Source of the DNA: Glebionis coronaria
Taxonomy: Eukaryota; Streptophyta; Magnoliopsida; Asterales; Asteraceae
Assembly: GCA_025667525.1 (NCBI GenBank)
Contig: JANFOE010002221.1
Span: 86,546 to 150,545 of the forward strand
DNA: 64,000 nucleotides
Direction of reading: 5' to 3'
The translations under genes and the position numbers were made by a program. The notes beneath the pieces were generated by a model. It had not been told where the DNA came from and ran no database searches. It saw nothing but the letters and a program-made list of their open reading frames with translations. Positions 34,875 through 48,739 of the stretch are shown here, in pieces (the first letter of the stretch is position 1; every line of letters starts with the position of its first letter).

Positions 34875-36371
34875 GCTAAACTTTTTTTTTACTTACTTTA
34901 AATACTCAAACACAGTGACTTAAATTACTCTAAAACACGAATTTGATACAATTCAAGCTAAAAATCAACCCTAGAAAATCCAAAACATGCTCAGTTAATT
35001 ACTTGTTGAACACAAAGAAGAAAGAGATATCTTCACTTCTGAAGACTGATCAAGAGGAGCTTGATCTTGGTTTCTTGTTGGTTTTTGATGGACAAAAGGG
35101 CACCCCTATACTCAGTTGAGTATAGGGAGTCAATACAAACACAAAACAAGCAAGTTCTCACACAAATCAAGCACAAACTAGCACTCAAAGTTTCTGGTGA
35201 AGCTTAAATGGTGTCTGATGAGCAGTTACTGGTTCATTATGCACTCAAGTGAATTTGAATGGCTTAATCTTGCACACAATGTTAACCAATTACCATACAA
35301 GCCCTACACAATCCTCAAACAACCTATCTTCTATAAGATTACAAAGTTTGAGGCAAAAATTCCAACAAAATCAGTCAAATAAGACACTTATCTGATTCTT
35401 GGCTGTTTTTCAAAATTTTAAGTATACAATTGTTTTAAACTTCACCAAATAAAAGCCTAAACTAACATACACCCTAATAACTACCTAGTGAGTAATTAAA
35501 CAAGGATTTCAAGCAAGATTCATAACATTTAAACCTACTTGAACCTTAATCCAAACACCCCTTTATATTCTGAAAATCAACTTTTTCAAACAAAATCAAA
35601 GCAAATCCAAACCCAATTGATCCTAATCAATCTACACATGCATAATAACTCCAAATAAGCAATATTAAACCAGAATAACAACACATAAGCAATTTTCACA
35701 CAAAATCATATAAAACTGAAATATTTTTGAAAAATGGATAAAGGGAACAAGGATGCTACCTTGTTGAGCCTACATCCAGGCCCAACAATGACTGCTATGT
35801 CACCTCCCACAAGCTGGTGGCTTGTGCTGAACCTTGAACAAGGTGGCTAGTAGAGAAGTGAAGGTGGTGGTCACTGTTGACACACACACCCAATATGTCT
35901 TCCAATGGATGGGGTGTTATAAACCTGCTAAGCAAGGAAGTAAACAAAAGAGTAAGCTTGTTCACAAGGCAAATAAGCTAACAAACCAGCTTATCAGTTA
36001 AGCTGTTCATGGCTTATTTGACTAAAGTAAAAAAAAAGACTGATTTTTTTATGGTTTTCTGAAAATCTTAACTACCAAATCAACAAACAATCCAACCTCA
36101 CTTGAGCTTGATATTCAACAAGAATATCAGGCTCATATGATCAGTTAAAAAGCTTGGACAATGAATCTTAAAACTTGAGTCTCCAATCAATACCAAAAAC
36201 TGAAATGAAATTTTAACTTGAAAATGTAAAATTGCAATGGAAAGTAAATGTGGCTCTTTTGTTTCTCGTCAACAACTCAGTAACATCTCATTTCATTAAA
36301 CAAACATGGATTTACAAGGTTTTGACCCAAGAGAAGAAAAAAGAACAGAAACAAATGAAAGTCCTACATGC

Positions 36372-36381
36372 CTTTATATAG
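36372..36381 (-). promoter_or_regulatory. Putative TATA box in Athila-2 3' LTR
   Basis: CTATATAAAG on the minus strand lies about 1.25 kb into the LTR as transcribed. The same site is at 48730-48739 in the 5' LTR, and its position matches the Athila-1 TATA box. Confidence 0.5.
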
Positions 36382-37628
36382 AGGCTACAAATTCCTTCTA
36401 GAATTGAATGGAAACTTAAACCCTAATAACATGAACTCCCAACTTTGCCCTTGACGAATATTTGAAGATGCCAGTTAGATGCCAATTTTTTGAATTTGTC
36501 AAGAGTGCCATGTGAGGATCTTTGGACTATTGTGGGGGTGCCAGCAGTGGAGAAGAGATCTTGGACGTCCAACATTTAGCTTAGGATGTAAGCAAGGGCG
36601 TGGGTCGTTGATTTTCTGCACTTTGTTTGTTTGGGAGTGAATAGTGGGGCAGGGGAGGGTGGTAAAAGCATGTGAGGTGATGGTGATGGGGGTTTAAGGG
36701 TGGGTTTAGGATTAGTTAGCCCTCAATTAATGATCTGGAAATAATGGGATTAAATCCCTTTGATTTAGGGTGTTAATTAGATTAGGGTTTATGGGGTATT
36801 TAGTTTAAGCAGGGTGGGGTTTGATTGGGTTAAGGGTGATTAAAATTTGAAAAACGTGTTTCCCTCACAATTATAATCAGTTTGATTAAATAAAAAGGTT
36901 GGGTGGATTCTGACGTGGGCTAAGGAAAGGTTGTGATTGGCTGGGTTGTTTAAGGTTGGTGACGTGGAGGCTTGTGAGTGGTGAGTATATCTTAGGTTGT
37001 TTGGCAGAAAAGGACCCCCATGTTTCATTTCTTGTTCATCTTGTATAAAACAGCCACAATTCTTTCTTCCTTTGTAAATAACTTTGGGCATTTTACACTT
37101 TTGGCACAATAACTTTTTAAACTTGAAACAAGGACTAAACATGCAATTTGATGATATTTGAAGGACTGATTTTGGCATGTTCTTCATTATTCAAGGTTTG
37201 ACTTGCTTGTTGACTTCTTGGAGGACCAATATTGACAATTTAGTTTTGTTGAGGGACTAAACTGCCAATTCTTCAAAGTTAAGGGTCCTTTTTGTAATTT
37301 TGACAAACTTTAGGGACCAAATTTGTAATTATGAAGATACAAGGGTATAAAGTGTCAATTCTTCAATATTGGAGGACCCTTCTTCATAATCTTTCAAATC
37401 TTCAAGGGTTTTCTTGTAAAATTCTTCATTAGGGCTTGGTTCATCGTGCAGCTTTGTTTCCCGTGTTCGTTTTTGACTGATTCTTGTGATCTTTTATCAT
37501 TTTCTCAATATCCGTACCTAAAATACACAAGCAACAAACACAAGCATATATTTGGGTATTTTGATGATATTTAATGCATTTTAAGCCCTATTTGGACGAT
37601 GAGACTATGTATAAAAGCAGTCTCATCA

Positions 37629-37640
37629 CTCCCCCATACT
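37629..37640 (-). promoter_or_regulatory. Athila-2 polypurine tract
   Basis: The minus strand AGTATGGGGGAG directly abuts the 3' LTR (TGATGAGACT). It is identical to the Athila-1 tract and would prime plus-strand DNA synthesis. Confidence 0.78.
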
Positions 37641-39456
37641 AAACCATTACCGTGCCCTCACGCAATGCTAGAATAAAGTATCGTAGCACCTCCAAAATTC
37701 ATTTTTATCACTTTATTGAACGATAAACTAGCTAAACTACTACTATTGCTACTACTACTTGCGTTTTAGACATAATGTATGATTTTCATCGCAAAATGGG
37801 ACGTTTAGGTTCATAGAATAAGAACACGTGAATGCTTCGTTAGAAATAATTTCATCGTCCTCGATTTTCACTCTAATTCCATTCTAAGCGTGTAACGAGA
37901 TCATTGTCATTATAAGTTAGTAATGCTAACACTACTCATATGCCCTAATCACGTACTTATCCTCCCATTATTCCTAAGTTGTATCTCTTATATTTTATTT
38001 TGTCTTGAATGTTTCACGAGGATACATTGTTTGACTTATGCGATAATAGAGATTTAGGTCTAAAAATAGAGTCCTAATGGTGTAACTAAGACCATCAAAT
38101 CAATAACCCCTCCTAATAGACAACGATGTCAAAAAATTAAGTTGACAAGAAGAATCGATAAACACGGTTTTATAACGGTTTTGAACATGAGACTTATTAC
38201 CAAGACTTTTATACGCCCCCTAACGGAAGGGCCTTATTATCTTTGGTTTACCTCCATCTTTTATTCAACTTCGCCATGAAGCTTTTATTATGACTTCGGT
38301 CTTGCCTTGCCTTTTATTATCCGCCTCATCGGTGGTTTTATTAGCCAAAGACGTATATCCTCACGCTAAAGCGAATTTTGGATCTTTAAAGCTTCGAAGA
38401 TTAAGGCTTGATTCACTTTCAATTTTGCATAGATTTTTCGGCCTTGTGGGGCTTAAAATTGTTTGCTAGATTTAGGTGAGCACTTGAAATCTTATTATTG
38501 GGTGAAGCTTTCGATTATTCGGGTTGCCAATACTTCAAAACCGTGACGCTGGCGATACCTTAATGTCTTTCCAATTTAAATACACGGAAGCTACTAGAAA
38601 AGACTAGAAACCCAACAATCCTAACTAAACCGCTAAGTCAATATTTATTAAGAAAAAAATATTTACATGCGAAGGGAGAATAAGCAAACAATGAGAACAC
38701 ATGAGTTTTTGAAAGAATACGAGTATTCTACGTTTAGCATAGTAACTTATAATTAACTCTATCATTTCTCGTCCTCATTTAAGAGACTTAGCCTAATGTG
38801 TAGTTAAGGAATCAAAGCTAAGTGCTCAACACGCACAGTCGAGTCAAAAATTACTCTTATTCTCGCCATCGGAAAACCTACATTCGTGTCTTCTAACACT
38901 TATGAAACATGAGAAAAAATTAAAATTTGGCCATTTTTAGCCTTATTTTGCAACAAAAACGATAAACAAAAAGATAAACTTTGGAAAGCGTGAAGGTTTG
39001 GCAAGGCAAGTATCTATTCACCCCCCATACTAAAGTTAAACATTGTCCTCAATGTTTCGATTCTAGGGGTGAAAACACCCCCAGACTAGAGACGTAGTCG
39101 AATGCCTAAACTAGCATGGAAAGGGTGTAACCAATAAATTAATAACCGTTTATGAAGTGTGTTAAAAACCTAAGGTTAGAACAATCAAGGATATATCATG
39201 GATATTGAGAAACGTCTCCAAAGCAAACGATCGAGTGCTCCCATAAAACGAACACGAGAGGCTCCAATCGTGAAGATCATGATCTAAAAACCACATATCA
39301 CAAACAACCACGGAACAAAGGTTGGAAGGGCACAAATCCCCACACGTAAGCTACATTAGAAAGCGATAATATGTACATAGGATAAGCATGGGACTCCCCC
39401 ACGAGGCACCTCGTTTTTGATTACCGAGTCATGAGCTCGACTCGATCCCCTCAATA
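37641..39456 (-). other. Athila-2 region between integrase and 3' LTR, no gene seen
   Basis: About 1.8 kb without a plausible ORF, co-linear with 16777-18602 of Athila-1. Short landmarks such as the ACGCCCCCTAACGG site and the TTACCGAGTCATGAGCTCGA segment near 39420 are shared. If an env-like gene once stood here, both elements have lost it. Confidence 0.6.
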
Positions 39457-42400
39457 CTAATTATCATTGGGGAAGGTGACTTGGTCGAGGTAGTTCAAGG
39501 ATGGAACTTCCCCGCCCAAGTAGTGCTTCAACCTATGTCCATTCACCTTGAAGTTAGGACCATCATCTTGAGCTAGCTCGATGGTCCCATACGGAAACAC
39601 TTGAGTCACGGTGAATGGACCGGACCAACGGGATTTCAATTTACCGGAAAAGATTTTAATCTTGAATTAAAAAGCAAAACTTGATCCCCAATGTTAAAAA
39701 CCCGGTTTTTAATTTTAGAATCATGCAACTTTTTAGTTTTCTCTTTATAAATCAATGAATTTTCATAAGCAATGTCTCTCAATTCATCTAATTCATTCAA
39801 TTGCATTTTCCGGTGTTTTCCCGCGGTCTCCATATCATCATTACAATGCTTTAGGGCCTAATAAGCCTTGTGTTCTAACTCGATAGGCAAATGACAATTC
39901 TTTCCATACACAAGCTTATAGGGAGTGCATCCAATGGGCGTCTTATGAGCGGTCCTAAAGGCCCATAAAGCATCGTCTAACTTATCCGACTAAGTTTGTC
40001 GGTTTTCCCCAACGGATCTCTCCAAGATCCTCTTCAAAGCTCGGTTTGAAACCTCGACTTGCCCACTCGTTTGTGGGTGATAAGCCGTAGAAAGCCAATG
40101 TGTAACCCCATATTTCCTTAAGACTCTTTCGAATTGGTCGTTACAAAAATGGGTTCCACGATCGCTTATGATAGCACGAGGGGTTCCAAACCGAGAAAAC
40201 AATTGCTTCAAAAACTTGACTACCACACGAGCATCATTAGTGGGCAAGGCCTTTGCCTCCACCCACTTAGATAGGTAGTCAACCGCAACGAGAATGTACT
40301 TATTACCACGAGATGATGGGAACGGCTCCATAAAGTCTATACCCCAAACGTCAAAGATCTCACACACTTGGATGATATTTTGTGGCATTTCATCTTTTTG
40401 TGAGGCTTTTCCTTGTCGTTGGCATGCATCACACGACTTCACAAGATCTTGTGCATCTCGGTAAATAGTAGGCCAAAAGAAGCCGGCATCAAACACCTTT
40501 TTAGCCGTGAGATTAGCACCGTGGTGACCACCCGTGGGTCCCTCATGGCAAGCTCTAAGGATGTTAGAAGCTTCGGTGCCAAATACACAACGTCGGATGA
40601 TTTGATCCGCACAAGTTCGAAACAAGTAAGGGTCGTTCCAAAAGTAGAACTTGACGTCACGAAAGAATTTTCGTTTTTCTTGAGTCGTCATACCCTTAAT
40701 GATGAAGTTACCCGCATGGTAATTTGCAAAATCCGCAAACCATGGGGTAGAAGAATCAAGCTTAGAATTCACTACACCAAGTGTCTCGAGCAAAAATGTT
40801 TCGGTGATTTCCTTGGGCTCGTAAACACTTTGGTGAGGATCTTCCAAACGAGAAAGATGATCGGCCGCTAGATTCTCGGCTCCTTTTTTGTCAACAATGG
40901 TGTGATCAAATTCTTGAAGGAGGAGAATCCAACGAAGTAATCTCGGCTTTGCATCTTGTTTAGCCATGAGATACTTGATAGCCGAATGGTCCGTATACAC
41001 TATGCATTTCGTCAAGACGAGGTAAGGTCAAAATTTCTCAAATGCATACACCACGGCAAGGAACCTCTTTTCCGTTGTAATGTATTTTAGTTGAGCCTCG
41101 GTCATCGTCTTGATAGCATAGTGAATAGGCAAGAAGTGCTTATCATGACGTTGCCCCAAAACGGCCCCAATAGCGTAATCACTAGCATCACACATAAGCT
41201 CAAAGGGGAGGTTCCAATTGGGAGCAACAAGGATGGGAGCTTCGGTAAGTTTCCTCTTAAGGATTTCAAAGGCTCGTACACAATCTTCGTCAAAGACAAA
41301 ACGTGCCTCTTTTTCAAGAAGATGTGTAATGGGTCGAGAAATCTTTGAAAAATCCTTGATGAATCGACGATAAAAGCCTGCGTGGCCTAGGAAACTCCTA
41401 ATTCCCTTAACGGTTTTGGGATGCGGTAATTTGGCGATGACGTCTACCTTAGCTTGATCTACCTCAATCCCCGCTTTCGAGACCTTGTGCCCTAAGACGA
41501 TTCCACTCCTAACCATAAAATGACACTTTTCCCAATTGAGCACAAGGTTGGTTTCCTCACAACGTTTTAACATTCTCTCTAGATTCGACAAACACGAAGT
41601 GAAAGAATCACCAAACACCGGAAAAGTCATCCATGAAGACTTCCATCGTCTTCTCGATCATATCATGAAAAATAGCCATCATGCACCTTTGAAAGGTTCC
41701 CAGTGCATTACAAAGTCCGAATGGCATTCTACGATAGGCAAACGTTCCATATGGACACGTAAACGTAGTTTTTTCTTGATCACGAGGATCCATGGGAATT
41801 TGGAAGTAACCGGAAAAACCATCTAAAAAGCAATAGAAATCGTTTCCCGCAAGACGCTCCAACATTTGGTCCATGAAGGGCAAGGGAAAATGGTCTTTTC
41901 GAGTGGCTTCATTCAACTTTTGATAGTCAATGCACACTCTCCATCCGGTCACGAGTCTAGTGGGAATCAACTCGTTGGCATCATTGGACACAACGGTCAT
42001 CCCTCCCTTTTTAGGGACACAATGAATAGGACTCATCCAAGGGCTATCGGAAATAGGGTAAATCATTCCCGCGTCAAGGAGTTTAAGGACCTCCTTTTTG
42101 ATGACGTCGTGAATTTTAGGGTTCACCCTCCTTTGACTTTGGATTGTGGGCTTGAAATCCTCCTCCATTAAGATTTTTTGGGTACAAAATTTGGGATCGA
42201 TTCCCTTAATGTCGGATAACTTCCACGCAATCGCCCGTTTGTGATCCTTTAGAACATCGACAAGTGCGGTTTTTTCATCATTCGAAAGTTCCTTCGCAAT
42301 AATAACCGGCAACTTGTCGTCCTCCTCCAAATAGACATATTCGAGGTGAGGAGGTAAATCTTTCAACTCGAGGATAGGTGGTTCCTCAAGTGAAGATTTG

Positions 42401-43560
42401 GGCTCGATACTCATAACCTCCTCGGGTGGAGGAAATGGGAAATCATTAAGAAAATCCTTGATAATCGAGAAGTCCTCATCATTGTCGAGGTCTTCGTCAC
42501 AAGTACGTGGAACATTGCATTCTTCCAACGTAAAACCACCACCTTCGAAAGGAGTGAAGGTTGGTGTCGAATTATCAAGAATTGGATCTAACATAGTGGG
42601 ATTGCCACTAGTTTCTTCATCACCAAACCCTAAAACTTCTTGTGAAAATTCCTCGTAAACCACGTCGATCATATCAACGAGGTTAATGGTAGCAACGGAA
42701 TAAACATGAGAAAGTTGAGAATTTTGAGTTGCGTTTATAATAAGTTCCTCGTCGTTGAAACGTAAGGTGATCTTTCTAGCATGCACATCAATTAAAGCCA
42801 TAGACGTATCTAAAAACGAACGACCTAAAATAAGAGGAACTTGAGGATCCGTGGGGATATCAACAACGATAAAGTCTACGGGATAGTAGAACATCCCCAC
42901 TTTCACAAAAACGTCTTCCGCCAAACCACATGCACGAACTCGTGGAATGGTCGGCCATCTCGATAGACATTAGTGAAGGAGTAAGATTAGGAAGATTGAG
43001 CGACTTGAAGATTGCAAGTGGCATCAAATTAATGCTAGCACCAAGATCGGCCAAGGCATAGCATTCTTCCATATCTTGGATTGCACAAGGGATCAAAAAT
43101 TTACCGGGATCACCGACTTTTTGAGGTATGCGATTAAGATAAACCGATGAACAACTAGACAATTGATGCAATTTCTCCTTGTTGTTCAACATACTCTTAA
43201 AGTTAGCGGCAAATCAAGGCATCATGACCAAAGCATCGGCGAAACTCACATTAAGGTGCAACTCACGAAACATTTTCATAAAAAACTCAAGTTGATAGTT
43301 GTCGCGCTCTTGTCGTTTCTCCTTCCTAAGTCTCGATGGGTAAGGCAAGGGTGGTGTGGGTTGGGGCATAGGCATAGCCTTTGAAATCTCGGGTTCCAAT
43401 GTTGGTAAAGGGTCGACCGTAGGTGTGGCATGAGCGGTACTTTGTGGGCAAGAGATATGCTCCTTTTCGACCACCACCTCGGGTTCTTCCTCAATTTGCT
43501 CCACCGTTGGAGTAATTGGTTGAGGAGTCGGTTCTTTAAGTGCCTTACCACTTCATGTGG
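39457..43560 (-). pseudogene. Athila-2 pol: protease, RT, RNase H, integrase (broken)
   Basis: The protease has ADLGASIN and LILGRSF. The RT has WRVCIDYQKLN and FMDDF, so the segment deleted in Athila-1 is present. RNase H has MCDASDYAIGAVLG. The integrase has its H-H-C-C zinc region (HEGPTGGHH...CDACQR) and the DDE residues in [13 protein letters not shown] and SGQVEVSNR. Breaks include a frameshift near 42930 in protease, a 1-nt insertion near 41620 just after FMDD, a TGA near 41028 at the end of the EKF motif in RNase H, a stop near 39990, and further shifts near 39640. The TGA in RNase H is at the same codon as in Athila-1. Confidence 0.92.
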
Positions 43561-45204
43561 TAATCACTTTCATCTCTCCCTTCGGGTTTGAAACGGTGTT
43601 ACTAGGCAAACTTCCCAAAGTAGAGGCTTTGTTCCCCATGACGGCTTCTAAAATGGCATTAAGCTTAGCATCTTGACTATTAAACTTAAGATCTTGACTA
43701 GCGGCTTTTTGGTCAATTCTTTGTTCAAGCCTAGCATGACTTTGTTCAATCTTATTGTTTTGACCTCTAATATGATTAGCAAAATCATTTTCAACTCATT
43801 TCTCATGTTAAGATTTTCCTTCACAAAATTAGCTAACTCCTTGGTGTTTTTAGCCGTGTCCCTAGCTTGACTAGCCAATTGCTCTTGAATATTTTCCAAA
43901 ATCTTATCATTTGCCATAGCGTAATTCAAAAAGTCCATTGGAAGTTCTTTAGTGTAAACATTTTGAAGACCTTGACTCGTGTTTTGAAAATTACGGTTTT
44001 GGTTTTGATTTTGCAATTGGCTACTACTTCCTTGATTCCCATAGTTGTTATTACCCTTGTAATTGTTCCGTTGATTGTTTTGGTAACCAACTTGGTTGTT
44101 TCGATAATTGTTAGCATTTTGATTTGGTGGAAAACCCGGTGGAGTCAATTGATTAGTGCGGGGAACTTGACCATTTTGGTTATAAGTTCCCACGGCCGCG
44201 AAGGCACTCGAAGTGTTACCACCGTTGGTAATGCACTCGGAATAATCGTGAGCTCCACCACAATACATACAAGAAACCTCAACCGCTTTAGCCGTAGCGG
44301 GAGTGGGTTGTTCACCAACTTTAAACTCAATTAACAATCCCTTAAGCTTATCAAAAATCTTGTTCTCCAAATTAGCCTCGATTTGGCAAGCATCAACGGT
44401 GTGTGACAATGAAGGCGAAGGCGAAGGCGAAGACGAAGTCTTACGAACATTCGACGTGCTACGAGGACTATAGACCTTAGACCTATTCTCAATGATTAAC
44501 AATGCTTCCTCGACCGTCTTACACAAAAAATTACCACCCGCGGCGGCATTAAGATAATCACGCTCATGATCGTTCAAGCCATTGTAAAACGTGTCAATTT
44601 GATGCAAGTCGGAAAAACCATGATGAGGACATTCGTGCAACATTTCCTTAAACCTATTCCAAGCCGTTGAAAAACTCTCATTATACTCTTGCGAAAACTT
44701 TGAAATCTCGTTTTCCAAATGCGTAGTCTTAGAGGGCGGAAAAAATTGGTTCACGAATTTTGAAACGAGATCCTTCCACGTCAATATAGAATTGGGTGGC
44801 TCTTTCTCTAACCAAATTTTTGCGGGCCCCGCTAAGGAATACGGAAAAAGCATCATCTTAATCGAGTCGTTTGAGACGTCCTTAAACTTGCAAGTGGCGG
44901 TGAGACGATTAAATTGGCGAATGTGGTTATGAGGGTTGTCCTTTTCGTCACCTCGAAACTTGTTGTTTTGAATCATGGACAACAAACCCGTCTTAACCTC
45001 AAAATTCTCCGCAAGGATAGCGGGAATCACAATCGCTTCTCCATAACCCTCGGTGGGTGCTTGAAGCAACTCCATCATAGTTCGATTAGCCATGGGTGCT
45101 TCTTTCACTACAATGGGTTCGTCAATAGGAGACTCCTCACTAGAAGGAGTGGTTGATTTGTTTCTTCGTTTACGAGCACGTCTTGCTTTGGAGCGAGTTT
45201 GCAT
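43561..45204 (-). pseudogene. Athila-2 gag (largely intact, frameshifted at the C-terminus)
   Basis: The likely start is at 45204 (MQTRSKARRARKRRN); the longer in-frame start at 45234 adds ten residues with no counterpart motif. The gag core (FRGDEKDNPHNHIRQF, GPAKIWLEKEPPNSI, FVNQFFPPSKTTHLENEI) and the knuckle CMYCGGAHDYSEC read without interruption, as does the Asn/Gln-rich segment. The frame is lost after NLNMRNEL near 43795, where the linker to protease continues in another frame to about 43560. This is the best-preserved coding region in the window, with more than 400 uninterrupted residues. Confidence 0.9.
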
Positions 45205-45931
45205 AAACGTCACGTACAACGAGAAGGCGAGCAAAGAAGATTCTTTTTGGTGTTTTTACTTTTTCAATTTTTTTGTGGTTTTTGATTGTTTTTACTTTTT
45301 TTGGATTTTTGGAATGTATTAGGTAGACACAAATCTACAAATCTCCTCCTTAATCAAATCTCTCGATTAAAGAAGCCTCAAGGAATGAAAATGATCACGT
45401 GAAGTGAACGCCTTCGATGACTTTAGAACGATGGTGGAACACCAAATCGTTCAAGAGGGTTTAATCAAATGAAACCAAGAAAATATATATGATACTTAAG
45501 TAATACTTTGGGCGGCAAAACCCTCGATTAGCTCTCAAAATCAAAATACGCACAAGCAAGCGGAGGAAACGAGGCGGCGCGAAGCACTTAAGAGCCTTTT
45601 TCCTTTAGGTCGTGAAATACAACCACCTTATACCCACCTTATAGTTTGTATTTTTCAAAATCGAGCTTCACGAAAGTATTTATCTATTTTTGCCTTTTTT
45701 CTTTGGTTTGAGATTCGAATACAATGATTGGGTAATGACCTCCCAAGTCATGGTTGTGATTTCTCACGTATTTGGAGTACTTGTAAATATATTGTTCTAC
45801 ATATACAATATAGTAATAGTATTCATAAAAAACGAAAAACCGATAATACGTATTAGTAGAGTGCTACTAATACAAATACTAATTATGGCTATATAAAAAA
45901 CAACAATTGTTCAACCAAAACACAACACGCC
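45205..45931 (-). other. Athila-2 leader between PBS and gag
   Basis: This is about 730 bases of non-coding leader, closely similar to 24257-24982. It holds no plausible gene. The short ORFs on the plus strand (45092, 45690) are chance frames. Confidence 0.6.
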
Positions 45932-45949
45932 TCCCCGGCAGCGGCGCCA
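45932..45949 (-). promoter_or_regulatory. Athila-2 primer binding site (tRNA-Asp)
   Basis: The minus strand TGGCGCCGCTGCCGGGGA is identical to the Athila-1 PBS and complementary to tRNA-Asp at 17 of 18 bases. Four bases separate it from the LTR at 45954. Confidence 0.9.
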
Positions 45950-47154
45950 AAAATGATTGTAGATTTTTTACCCCTTTAGGAAAAGGAAGGTAATTAAGGG
46001 CAAGTCAGCACGACGATTTAGGAAAACCGTGTGCGAATGACCCTAAAAGTGAGTTCGTTCTCGAGAAGGCTAGTGCGTTGTGTTAAGAGATGATATTGAT
46101 TTGTGATTATATGATTGATAAAGAAAGAAAGAAATGAGATTAGAAGAGAAAGACGGTTACGAAGACGGATTAAACTAAGACGAAAAGGCGATCACGCAAA
46201 ACCGTAAATAGTGCAAAAATTAAAATTTTAACCTAAAAATTTCTAAAAATTACTAAAAATCCACAATAATATTCTAAGAGTTTACAAAAAATCCAAACTT
46301 GCTAAAACCTTTTAATTAATTAGATAATGATTTTTTAATGCTAATTAAAGCCCTAAAAATCAAAATTAATTATTAAAAAGGCCTAAACAAGATTTTAAGG
46401 TTTGTAAACCTCAAAAATAACCTAATTAAGCTAAAATGTATTTTCTAAAATTTTAAAACCAAATAAAACTATTTTTAAACACTTAAAAACTCTTAAAATC
46501 AATTAAAACTTAAATTAATTCTAGAAAATAACTGAAAAGTCCTAAAAATATTTGGAAAGTTACAAAACTCCTAATTAAGTGTCTTCAGTCTAGGAAAAAT
46601 GTAAAAACTTAAAAAATTAAACTTTCAATTTTTAATAATAAAATAATATTAAAATATTCAAAAAAATTCAAAGTTCATAAAAAATTCTAAAAAATTACCA
46701 AAAATCTAGAATAATGTAACTAAGACAAAAATGCAATTAAAAATTTATAAAACCTATTTAATAATTTTATATTAAATTTCAAAGTTGGTTAAAAACCCTA
46801 AAATCCTATAAAATCAAAAATAAGTTAAATTGAAAACTTTTTTAGCTGTAAACCTCAAGAATATGATTAAAAACCTAAAAACTATTTTTTCAGATTTTTA
46901 AAATACCTTTTTCTATTTTTAAATTACTTTTCAAAATTTAAACTAAAAATAATCCTAGAAAATTAATTAAATACGGGAAAAATAAACTTTTTAAACCAAA
47001 AAGTATTAAAACTAAATAAAAACAAAGGAAAAATACTAACTTGCAAAAACCCTAAATAAATAAGCTGGAAAAAGCTTTTAAATAAGCTGCTAGGATAAAT
47101 AAGCTAACAAACAAGACTCTTTATATATTAAATGTTGCAAAGAGTTACCAGTCA

Positions 47155-47232
47155 AAGACCCTAGGGCATTTGATAAACGCGTTTGTGTGTGGGAGGAGTG
47201 GCGCAGGTTCGAGTCCTGGCCACGTCCTTTTT
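47155..47232 (+). promoter_or_regulatory. tRNA-like element in Athila-2 5' LTR
   Basis: This is the second copy of the element at 34797. The B box GGTTCGAGTCC (47206-47216) and the terminator TTTTT (47228-47232) are unchanged. The A-box candidate at 47162-47173 has one substitution (TTTGA for TTTGG), which would weaken it. Confidence 0.55.
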
Positions 47233-48729
47233 GCTAAACTTTTTTTTTTACTTACTTTAAATACTCAAACATAGTGACTTAAATTACTCTAAAACACGAA
47301 TTTGATACAATTCAAGCTAAGCATCAACCCTAGAAAATCCAAAACGTGCTCAGTTAATTACTTGTTGAACACAAAGAAGAAAGAGATATCTTCACTTGTG
47401 AAGACTGATCAAGAGGAGCTTGATCTTGGTTTCTTGTTGGTTTTTGATGGACAAAAGGGCACCCCTATACTCAGTTGAGTATAGGGAGTCAATACAAACA
47501 CAAAACAAGCAAGTTCTGACACAAATCAAGCACAAACTAGCACTCAAAGTTTCTGATGAAGCTTAAATGGTATCTGATGAGTAGTTACTGGTTCATTATG
47601 CACTCAAGTGAATTTAAATGGCTTAATCTTGCACACAATGTTAACCAATTACCATACAAGCCCTACACAATCCTCAAACAACCTATCTTCTATCAGATTA
47701 CAAAGTTTGAGGCAAAAATTCCAACAAAATCAGTCAAACAAGACAGTTATCTGATTCTTGGTTGTTTTTCAAAATTTTAAGTATGCAATTGTTTTAAACT
47801 TCACCAAATAAAAGCCCAAACTAACATACTCCCTAATAACTACCTAGTGAGTAATTAAACAAGGATTTCAAGCAAGATTCATAACATTTAAACCTACTTG
47901 AACCTTAATCCAAACACCCCTTTATATTCTGAAAATCAACTTTTTCAAACAAAATCAAAGCAAATCCAAACCCAATTGATCCTAATCAATCTACACATGC
48001 ATAATAACTCCAAATAAGCAATATTAAACCAGAATAACAACACATAAGCAATTTTCACACAAAATCATATAAAACTGAAATATTTTTGAAAAATGGAAAA
48101 AGGGAACAAGGATGCTACCTTGTTGGGCCTACATCCAGGCCCAACAGTGACTGCTATGTCACCTCCCACAAGCTGGTGGCTTGTGCTGAACCTTGAACAA
48201 GGTGGCTAGTAGAGAACTGAAGGTGGTGGTCACTGTTGACACACACACCCAATATGTCTTCCAATGGATGGGGTGTTATAAACCTGCTAAGCAAGGAAGT
48301 AAACAAAAGAGTAAGCTTGTTCACAAGGCAAATAAGCTAACAAACCAGCTTATCAGTTAAGCTGTTCATGGCTTATTTGACTAAAGTAAAAAAAAGATTG
48401 ATTTTTTATGGTTTTCTGAAAATCTTAACTACCAAATCAACAAACAATCCAACCTCACTTGAGCTTGATATTCAACAAGAATATCAGGCTCATATGATCA
48501 GTTAAAAAGCTTGGACAATGAATCTTAAAACTTGAGTCTCCAATCAATACCAAAAACTGAAAATGAAATTTTAACTTGAAAATGTAAAATTGCAATGGAA
48601 AGTAAATGTGGCTCTTTTGTTTCTCGTCAACAACTCAGTACCATCTCATTTCATTAAACAAACATGGATTTACAAGGTTTTGACCCAAGAGAAGGAAAAA
48701 GAACAGAAACAAATGAAAGTCCTACATGC

Positions 48730-48739
48730 CTTTATATAG
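48730..48739 (-). promoter_or_regulatory. Putative TATA box of the Athila-2 5' LTR
   Basis: CTATATAAAG on the minus strand lies in the LTR copy that would drive transcription. Transcription would start roughly 30 nt further left, giving a U3 of about 1.3 kb. Confidence 0.5.

Larger units (their letters stand above)
33594..37628 (-). repeat. Athila-2 3' LTR
   Basis: The LTR starts TGATTGTAG and ends TCTCATCA. It differs from the right copy by scattered substitutions and small indels, of the order of 1% by eye, so the insertion is younger than Athila-1. It contains a tRNA-like Pol III promoter at 34797-34874 and a TATA box at 36372-36381. The short ORFs at 35197, 36840 and 33658 have no family features. 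Confidence 0.93.
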
